NCBI GenBank assembly: GCA_964057225.1
Contig: OZ059894.1
Coordinates: 248,001-312,000, forward strand
DNA from: Auanema rhodensis
Taxonomy: Eukaryota > Nematoda > Chromadorea > Rhabditida > Rhabditidae
DNA length: 64,000 nucleotides
Direction of reading: 5' to 3'
Positions 55,103 to 64,000 of this stretch are shown here, in pieces. Every line of letters starts with the position of its first letter. Position 1 is the stretch's first letter. The position numbers and the translations under genes were made by a program. Under the pieces are notes generated by a model. That model did not search any database. It was given only the letters and a program-made list of their open reading frames with translations, and was not told the DNA's origin.

Positions 55103-58100
55103 TACCATGAACCAATATCAATAAAAATTTGTTTTTAGACTAATATGGACATGGGGAATCTAATTTTGAAAACCGCATCTCTTTATCTTTCACGTGAAGC
55201 GAGTTACATACCAAGTGCACATCACGTGTACATTTAATTAGCATAAATTAAAGTTCACGTAAATTTCAAAGTCATGGTTACCATGCACCAATATCAATAA
55301 AAATTTGTTTTTAGACTAATATGAACATGGGGAATCTAATTTTGAAAACCGCATCTCTTTATCTTTCACGTGAAGCGAGTTACATACCAAGTGCACATCA
55401 CGTGTAAATTTAATTAGCATAAATTAAAGTTCACGTAAATTTCAAAGTCATGGTTACCATGAACCAATATCAATGAAAATTTGTTTTTAGACTAATATGT
55501 ACATGGGGAATTTTATTTTGAAAACCGCATCTCTTTATCTTTCACGTGAAGCGAGTTACATACAAAGTGCACATCACGTGTACATTTAATTAGCATAAAT
55601 TAAAGTTCACGTAAATTTCAAAGTCATGGTTACCATGAACCAATATCAATAAAAATTTGTTTTTAGACTAATATGGACATGGGGAATCTTATTTTGAAAA
55701 CCGCATCTCTTTATCTTTCACGTGAAGCGAGTTACATACCAAGTGCACAACACGTGTACATTTAATTAGCATAAATTAAAGTTCACGTAAATTTCAAAGT
55801 CATGGTTACCATGCACCAATATCAATAAAAATTTGTTTTTAGACTAATATGGACATGGGGAATCTAATTTTGAAAACCGCATCTCTTTATCTTTCACGTG
55901 AAGCGAGTTACATACCAAGTGCACATCACGTGTACATTTAATTAGCATAAATTAAAGTTCACGTAAATTTCAAAGTCATGGTTACCATGAACTAATATCA
56001 ATAAAAATTTGTTTTTAGACTAATATGGACATGGGGAATCTAATTTTGAAAACCGCATCTCTTTATCTTTCACGTGAAGCGAGTTACATACCAAGTGCAC
56101 ATCACGTGTACATTTAATTAGCATAAATTAAAGTTCACGTAAATTTCAAAGTCATGGTTACCATGAACCAATATCAATAAAAATTTGTTTTTAGACTAAT
56201 ATGGACATGGGGAATCTAATTTTGAAAACCGCATCTCTTTATCTTTCACGTGAAGCGAGTTACATACCAAGTGCACATCACGTGTACATTTAATTAGCAT
56301 AAATCAAAGTTCACGTAAATTTCAAAGTCATGGTTACCATGAACCAATATCAATAAAAATTTGTTTTTAGACTAATATGGACATGGGGAATCTAATTTTG
56401 AAAACCGCATCTCTTTATCTTTCACGTGAACCGAGTTACATACCAAGTGCACATCACGTGTACATTTAATTAGCATAAATTAAAGTTCACGTAAACTTCA
56501 AAGTCATGGTTACCATGAACCAATATCAATAAAAATTTGTTTTTAGACTAATATGGACATGGGAAATCTAATTTTGAAAACCGCATCTCTTTATCTTTCA
56601 CGTGAAGCGAGTTACATACCAAGTGCACATCACGTGTACATTTAATTAGCATAAATTAAAGTTCACGTAAATTTCAAAGTCATGGTTACCATGAACCAAT
56701 ATCAATAAAAATTTGTTTTTAGACTAATATGGACATGGGGAATCTAATTTTGAAAACCGCATCTCTTTATCTTTCACGTGAAGCGAGTTACATACCAAGT
56801 GCACATCACGTGTACATTTAATTAGCATAAATTAAAGTTCACGTAAATTTCAAAGTCATGGTTACCATGCACCAATATCAATAAAAATTTGTTTTTAGAC
56901 TAATATGAACATGGGGAATCTAATTTTGAAAACCGCATCTCTTTATCTTTCACGTGAAGCGAGTTACATACCAAGTGCACATCACGTGTAAATTTAATTA
57001 GCATAAATTAAAGTTCACGTAAATTTCAAAGTCATGGTTACCATGAACCAATATCAATGAAAATTTGTTTTTAGACTAATATGTACATGGGGAATTTTAT
57101 TTTGAAAACCGCATCTCTTTATCTTTCACGTGAAGCGAGTTACATACCAAGTGCACATCACGTGTACATTTAATTAGCATAAATTAAAGTTCACGTAAAT
57201 TTCAAAGTCATGGTTACCATGAACTAATATCAATAAAAATTTGTTTTTAGACTAATATGGACATGGGGAATCTAATTTTGAAAACCGCATCTCTTTATCT
57301 TTCACGTGAAGCGAGTTACATACCAAGTGCACATCACGTGTACATTTAATTAGCATAAATTAAAGTTCACGTAAATTTCAAAGTCATGGTTACCATGAAC
57401 CAATATCAATAAAAATTTGTTTTTAGACTAATATGGACATGGGGAATCTAATTTTGAAAACCGCATCTCTTTATCTTTCACGTGAAGCGAGTTACATACC
57501 AAGTGCACATCACGTGTACATTTAATTAGCATAAATTAAAGTTCACGTAAATTTCAAAGTCATGGTTACCATGCACCAATATCAATAAAAATTTGTTTTT
57601 AGACTAATATGAACATGGGGAATCTAATTTTGAAAACCGCATCTCTTTATCTTTCACGTGAAGCGAGTTACATACCAAGTGCACATCACGTGTAAATTTA
57701 ATTAGCATAAATTAAAGTTCACGTAAATTTCAAAGTCATGGTTACCATGAACCAATATCAATGAAAATTTGTTTTTAGACTAATATGTACATGGGGAATT
57801 TTATTTTGAAAACCGCATCTCTTTATCTTTCACGTGAAGCGAGTTACATACAAAGTGCACATCACGTGTACATTTAATTAGCATAAATTAAAGTTCACGT
57901 AAATTTCAAAGTCATGGTTACCATGAACCAATATCAATAAAAATTTGTTTTTAGACTAATATGGACATGGGGAATCTAATTTTGAAAACCGCATCTCTTT
58001 ATCTTTCACGTGAAGCGAGTTACATACCAAGTGCACATCACGTGTACATTTAATTAGCATAAATTAAAGTTCACGTAAATTTCAAAGTCATGGTTACCAT

Positions 58101-59326
58101 GCACCAATATCAATAAAAATTTGTTTTTAGACTAATATGGACATGGGGAATCTTATTTTGAAAACCGCATCTCTTTATCTTTCACGTGAAGCGAGTTACA
58201 TACCAAGTGCACATCACGTGTACATTTAATTAGCATAAATTAAAGTTCACGTAAATTTCAAAGTCATGGTTACCATGCACCAATATCAATAAAAATTTGT
58301 TTTTAGACTAATATGAACATGGGGAATCTAATTTTGAAAACCGCATCTCTTTATCTTTCACGTGAAGCGAGTTACATACCAAGTGCAGATCACGTGTACA
58401 TTTAATTAGCATTAATTAAAGTTCACGTAAATTTCAAAGTCATGGTTACCATGAACCAATATCAATAAAAATTTGTTTTTAGACTAATATGGACATGGGG
58501 AATCTAATTTTGAAAACCGCATCTCTTTATCTTTCACGTGAAGCGAGTTACATACCAAGTGCACATCACGTGTACATTTAATTAGCATAAATTAAAGTTC
58601 ACGTAAATTTCAAAGTCATGGTTACCATGAACTAATATATATAAAAATTTGTTTTTAGACTAATATGGACATGGGGAATCTAATTTTGAAAACCGCATCT
58701 CTTTATCTTTCACGTGAAGCGAGTTACATACCAAGTGCACATCACGTGTACATTTAATTAGCATAAATTAAAGTTCACGTAAATTTCAAAGTCATGGTTA
58801 CCATGAACCAATATCAATAAAAATTTGTTTTTAGACTAATATGGACATGGGGAATCTAATTTTGAAAACCGCATCTCTTTATCTTTCACGTGAAGCGAGT
58901 TACATACCAAGTGCACATCACGTGTACATTTAATTAGCATAAATTAAAGTTCACGTAAATTTCAAAGTCATGGTTACCATGAACCAATATCAATAAAAAT
59001 TTGTTTTTAGACTAATATGGACATGGGGAATCTAATTTTGAAAACCGCATCTCTTTATCTTTCACGTGAACCGAGTTACATACCAAGTGCAGATCACGTG
59101 TACATTTAATTAGCATAAATTAAAGTTCACGTAAATTTCAAAGTCATGGTTACCATGAACCAATATCAATAAAAATTTGTTTTTAGACTAATATGGACAT
59201 GGGAAATCTAATTTTGAAAACCGCATCTCTTTATCTTTCACGTGAAGCGAGTTACATACCAAGTGCACATCACGTGTACATTTAATTAGCATAAATTAAA
59301 GTTCACGTAAATTTCAAAGTCATGGT
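55103..59326 (+). repeat. Third copy (C) of part of the A/B duplicon, about 4.2 kb
   Basis: Collinear with 2,993-7,392 in A and 21,120-25,343 in B; the offset from B is 33,983 bp (194 monomers less four 40-bp deletions and one base). Shared tags are p120 A at 55,631, p162 C at 56,496, p110 A in 57,743, and p97 C with p118 G in 58,975. Like B, it lacks the extra p54 A monomer of copy A. Private changes are p118 G in 58,271 and an altered p17-18 in 58,623. At 59,327 it jumps to the p59 C series found at 8,977 and 26,928. Confidence 0.88.
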
Positions 59327-60030
59327 TACCATGCACCAATATCAATAAAAATTTGTTTTTAGACTAATATGGACATGGGGAATCCAATTTTGAAAACCGC
59401 ATCTCTTTATCTTTCACGTGAAGCGAGTTACATACCAAGTGCACATCACGTGTACATTTAATTAGCATAAATTAAAGTTCACGTAAATTTCAAAGTCATG
59501 GTTACCATGAACCAATATCAATAAAAATTTGTTTTTAGACTAATATGGACATGGGGAATCTAATTTTAAAAACCGCATCTCTTTATCTTTCACGTGAAGC
59601 GAGTTACATACCAAGTGCACATCACGTGTACATTTAATAAGCATAAATTAAAGTTCACGTAAATTTCAAAGTCATGGTTACCATGCACCAATATCAATAA
59701 AAATTTGATTTTAGACTAATATGGACATGGGGAATCTAATTTTGAAAACCGCATCTCTTTATCTTTCACGTGAAGCGAGTTACATACCAAGTGCACATCA
59801 CGTGTACATTTAATTAGCATAAATTAAAGTTCACGTAAATTTCAAAGTCATGGTTACCATGAACCAATATCAATAAAAATTTGTTTTTAGACTAATATGG
59901 ACATGGGGAATCAAATTTTGAAAACCGCATCTCTTTATCTTTCACGTGAAGCGAGTTACATACCAAGTGCACATCACGTGTACATTTAATTAGCATAAAT
60001 TAAAGTTCACGTAAATTTCAAAGTCATGGT
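57567..60030 (+). repeat. 2,464-bp 14-mer higher-order repeat, copy 1
   Basis: Fourteen monomers in the order p46 A/p129 A; p46 T/TTT/p110 A; plain; p60 T; p46 A/p143 T; plain; p11 T; plain; p97 C/p118 G; p54 A; p59 C; p66 A/p137 A; p30 A; p59 A. The following 14 monomers repeat the order exactly. Differences seen are p118 G in 58,271 and the p17-18 change in 58,623, both in copy 1 only. Confidence 0.92.
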
Positions 60031-62494
60031 TACCATGCACCAATATCAATAAAAATTTGTTTTTAGACTAATATGAACATGGGGAATCTAATTTTGAAAA
60101 CCGCATCTCTTTATCTTTCACGTGAAGCGAGTTACATACCAAGTGCACATCACGTGTAAATTTAATTAGCATAAATTAAAGTTCACGTAAATTTCAAAGT
60201 CATGGTTACCATGAACCAATATCAATGAAAATTTGTTTTTAGACTAATATGTACATGGGGAATTTTATTTTGAAAACCGCATCTCTTTATCTTTCACGTG
60301 AAGCGAGTTACATACAAAGTGCACATCACGTGTACATTTAATTAGCATAAATTAAAGTTCACGTAAATTTCAAAGTCATGGTTACCATGAACCAATATCA
60401 ATAAAAATTTGTTTTTAGACTAATATGGACATGGGGAATCTAATTTTGAAAACCGCATCTCTTTATCTTTCACGTGAAGCGAGTTACATACCAAGTGCAC
60501 ATCACGTGTACATTTAATTAGCATAAATTAAAGTTCACGTAAATTTCAAAGTCATGGTTACCATGCACCAATATCAATAAAAATTTGTTTTTAGACTAAT
60601 ATGGACATGGGGAATCTTATTTTGAAAACCGCATCTCTTTATCTTTCACGTGAAGCGAGTTACATACCAAGTGCACATCACGTGTACATTTAATTAGCAT
60701 AAATTAAAGTTCACGTAAATTTCAAAGTCATGGTTACCATGCACCAATATCAATAAAAATTTGTTTTTAGACTAATATGAACATGGGGAATCTAATTTTG
60801 AAAACCGCATCTCTTTATCTTTCACGTGAAGCGAGTTACATACCAAGTGCACATCACGTGTACATTTAATTAGCATTAATTAAAGTTCACGTAAATTTCA
60901 AAGTCATGGTTACCATGAACCAATATCAATAAAAATTTGTTTTTAGACTAATATGGACATGGGGAATCTAATTTTGAAAACCGCATCTCTTTATCTTTCA
61001 CGTGAAGCGAGTTACATACCAAGTGCACATCACGTGTACATTTAATTAGCATAAATTAAAGTTCACGTAAATTTCAAAGTCATGGTTACCATGAACTAAT
61101 ATCAATAAAAATTTGTTTTTAGACTAATATGGACATGGGGAATCTAATTTTGAAAACCGCATCTCTTTATCTTTCACGTGAAGCGAGTTACATACCAAGT
61201 GCACATCACGTGTACATTTAATTAGCATAAATTAAAGTTCACGTAAATTTCAAAGTCATGGTTACCATGAACCAATATCAATAAAAATTTGTTTTTAGAC
61301 TAATATGGACATGGGGAATCTAATTTTGAAAACCGCATCTCTTTATCTTTCACGTGAAGCGAGTTACATACCAAGTGCACATCACGTGTACATTTAATTA
61401 GCATAAATTAAAGTTCACGTAAATTTCAAAGTCATGGTTACCATGAACCAATATCAATAAAAATTTGTTTTTAGACTAATATGGACATGGGGAATCTAAT
61501 TTTGAAAACCGCATCTCTTTATCTTTCACGTGAACCGAGTTACATACCAAGTGCAGATCACGTGTACATTTAATTAGCATAAATTAAAGTTCACGTAAAT
61601 TTCAAAGTCATGGTTACCATGAACCAATATCAATAAAAATTTGTTTTTAGACTAATATGGACATGGGAAATCTAATTTTGAAAACCGCATCTCTTTATCT
61701 TTCACGTGAAGCGAGTTACATACCAAGTGCACATCACGTGTACATTTAATTAGCATAAATTAAAGTTCACGTAAATTTCAAAGTCATGGTTACCATGCAC
61801 CAATATCAATAAAAATTTGTTTTTAGACTAATATGGACATGGGGAATCCAATTTTGAAAACCGCATCTCTTTATCTTTCACGTGAAGCGAGTTACATACC
61901 AAGTGCACATCACGTGTACATTTAATTAGCATAAATTAAAGTTCACGTAAATTTCAAAGTCATGGTTACCATGAACCAATATCAATAAAAATTTGTTTTT
62001 AGACTAATATGGACATGGGGAATCTAATTTTAAAAACCGCATCTCTTTATCTTTCACGTGAAGCGAGTTACATACCAAGTGCACATCACGTGTACATTTA
62101 ATAAGCATAAATTAAAGTTCACGTAAATTTCAAAGTCATGGTTACCATGCACCAATATCAATAAAAATTTGATTTTAGACTAATATGGACATGGGGAATC
62201 TAATTTTGAAAACCGCATCTCTTTATCTTTCACGTGAAGCGAGTTACATACCAAGTGCACATCACGTGTACATTTAATTAGCATAAATTAAAGTTCACGT
62301 AAATTTCAAAGTCATGGTTACCATGAACCAATATCAATAAAAATTTGTTTTTAGACTAATATGGACATGGGGAATCAAATTTTGAAAACCGCATCTCTTT
62401 ATCTTTCACGTGAAGCGAGTTACATACCAAGTGCACATCACGTGTACATTTAATTAGCATAAATTAAAGTTCACGTAAATTTCAAAGTCATGGT
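60031..62494 (+). repeat. 2,464-bp 14-mer higher-order repeat, copy 2
   Basis: Direct tandem copy of 57,567-60,030. The join at 60,030/60,031 places a p46 A/p129 A unit after a p59 A unit, an order not found elsewhere in the window; in copies A and B and at 62,495 the p59 A unit is followed by the p42 A type. This marks the junction of the duplication. Confidence 0.9.
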
Positions 62495-64000
62495 TACCAT
62501 GAACCAATATCAATAAAAATTTGTTTTTAGACTAAAATGGACATGGGGAATCTAATTTTGAAAACCGCATCTCTTTATCTTTCACGTGAAGCGAGTTACA
62601 TACCAAGTGCACATCACGTGTACATTTAATTAGCATAAATTAAAATTCACGTAAATTTCAAAGTCATGGTTACCATGCACCAATATCAATAAAAATTTGT
62701 TTTTAGACTAATATGAACATGGGGAATCTAATTCTGAAAACCGCATCTCTTTATCTTTCACGTGAAGCGAGTTACATACCAAGTGCACATCACGTGTACA
62801 TTTAATTAGCATAAATTAAAGTTCACGTAAATTTCAAAGTCATGGTTACCATGAACCAATATCAATAAAAGTTTGTTTTTAGACTAATATGGACATGGGG
62901 AATCAAATTTTGAAAACCGCATCTCTTTATCTTTCACGTAAAGCGAGTTACATACCAAGTGCACATCACGTGTACATTTAATTAGCATAAATTAAAGTTC
63001 ACGTAAATTTCAAAGTCATGGTTACCATGAACCAATATCAATAAAAATTTGTTTTTAGACTAATATGGACATGGGGAATCTAATTTTGAAAACCGCATCT
63101 CTTTATCTTTCACGTGAAGCGAGTTACATACCAAGTGCACATCACGTGTACATTTAATTAGCATAAATTAAAGTTCACGTAAATTTCAAAGTCATGGTTA
63201 CCATGCACCAATATCAATAAAAATTTGTTTTTAGACTAATATGGACATGGGGAATCCAATTTTGAAAACCGCATCTCTTTATCTTTCACGTGAAGCGAGT
63301 TACATACCAAGTGCACATCACGTGTACATTTAATTAGCATAAATTAAAGTTCACGTAAATTTCAAAGTCATGGTTACCATGAACCAATATCAATAAAAAT
63401 TTGTTTTTAGACTAATATGGACATGGGGAATCTAATTTTGAAAACCGCATCTCTTTATCTTTCACGTGAACCGAGTTACATACCAAGTGCAGATCACGTG
63501 TACATTTAATTAGCATAAATTAAAGTTCACGTAAATTTCAAAGTCATGGTTACCATGAACCAATATCAATAAAAATTTGTTTTTAGACTAATATGGACAT
63601 GGGAAATCTAATTTTGAAAACCGCATCTCTTTATCTTTCACGTGAAGCGAGTTACATACCAAGTGCACATCACGTGTACATTTAATTAGCATAAATTAAA
63701 GTTCACGTAAATTTCAAAGTCATGGTTACCATGAACCAATATCAATAAAAATTTGTTTTTAGACTAATATGGACATGGGGAATCTAATTTTAAAAACCGC
63801 ATCTCTTTATCTTTCACGTGAAGCGAGTTACATACCAAGTGCACATCACGTGTACATTTAATAAGCATAAATTAAAGTTCACGTAAATTTCAAAGTCATG
63901 GTTACCATGAACCAATATCAATAAAAATTTGTTTTTAGACTAATATGGACATGGGGAATCCAATTTTGAAAACCGCATCTCTTTATCTTTCACGTGAAGC
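62495..64000 (+). repeat. Right edge of window, array continues
   Basis: Units follow the A/B order from 7,745 to 8,976 (p42 A; p46 A/p64 C; p25 G/p94 A; plain; p59 C; p97 C/p118 G; p54 A). At 63,727 a p66 A/p137 A unit directly follows the p54 A unit, and at 63,903 a p8 A unit has p59 C, a type otherwise carrying p8 C; this suggests a rearranged order and a hybrid monomer. The final unit is cut by the window after 98 bases. A private A at 62,645 changes AAAGTTCACG to AAAATTCACG. Confidence 0.85.

Larger units (their letters stand above)
1..64000 (+). repeat. Tandem satellite array, 176-bp monomer, about 364.5 units
   Basis: Every base belongs to a head-to-tail array of one 176-bp monomer, always in the same orientation. 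Unit starts (TACCATG) fall at 1, 177, 353, 529 and so on, and the last begins at 63,903. Consensus composition is 30 C, 26 G and 120 A/T, so 31.8% G+C. Neighbouring units differ at only a few positions. Monomers of 150-180 bp in long homogeneous arrays are typical of centromeric or pericentromeric satellites in eukaryotes; the centromeric role here is inference. I see no transposon, unique spacer, inversion or other repeat family. The array runs off both window edges. I do not recognise the family and cannot assign a species. Confidence 0.98.

Noticed and set aside
1-64000. CRISPR array
   Set aside because: There are no unique spacers. The full 176 bp repeats, which is far longer than CRISPR repeat-spacer units, and differences are scattered substitutions.
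1-64000. CENP-B box in the monomer
   Set aside because: No match to the core pattern TTCG-N4-A-N2-CGGG on either strand of the consensus; the consensus has no CGGG or CCCG. The TTCG made by the p70-71 TT variant is not followed by the rest of the motif.
1-64000. Telomeric repeats, rDNA, tRNA genes or microsatellites
   Set aside because: None seen; all bases fall within the 176-bp unit, and the only homopolymer runs are short A and T tracts belonging to it.

Overview
The whole 64,000-base window is one uninterrupted satellite-DNA array. A 176-bp monomer of about 32% G+C is repeated head to tail on one strand from the first base to the last. There are 364 monomer positions plus a 98-base partial unit at the right edge. 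I see no protein-coding gene, RNA gene, transposon, microsatellite, inversion or unique sequence. Both edges lie inside the array, so its true size is unknown. Such an array points to a eukaryotic chromosome, most likely centromeric or pericentromeric heterochromatin. I do not recognise the monomer and cannot name the organism. A plant or invertebrate fits the AT-rich, 176-bp, CpG-undepleted repeat better than a mammal, but that is a weak inference.

Length is tightly kept. The phase across the window is fully explained by two 1-bp deletions (monomers at 11,793 and 29,744) and four copies of one 40-bp deletion (joins at 34,477, 36,197, 40,909 and 46,677). Monomers differ mainly by recurrent point variants, and these can be used as tags to read the duplication history. 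Positions p1-p176 below start at the TACC of each unit.

Layout. (1) 353-16,426 (copy A) and 18,480-34,377 (copy B) are a very recent long-range duplication with an offset of 17,951-18,127 bp. They differ by a few substitutions and by whole-monomer gains and losses. (2) 16,427-18,479 is a linker containing a 528-bp trimer repeated twice. (3) 33,439-51,400 is a patchwork of displaced blocks (offsets 1,544, 4,712, 4,888, 5,416 and 10,480 bp). It carries the 40-bp deletion marker and an 880-bp pentamer duplication. (4) 51,935-54,398 is built from a 1,232-bp heptamer and its truncated second copy. (5) 55,103-59,326 is a third copy (C) of part of A/B. (6) 57,567-60,030 and 60,031-62,494 form a clean tandem duplication of a 14-monomer, 2,464-bp unit. 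The array continues past 64,000.

Inside each monomer there are several symmetric elements: a 13-bp dyad at the monomer junction, a 7-bp-stem inverted repeat, a 10-bp palindrome containing CACGTG, a second CACGTG and a CACGTA. The three CACGT cores are spaced 32 and 33 bp apart, close to three helical turns. There is no CENP-B-box-like sequence in the consensus. These are candidate protein-binding or DNA-structure features, not demonstrated ones.
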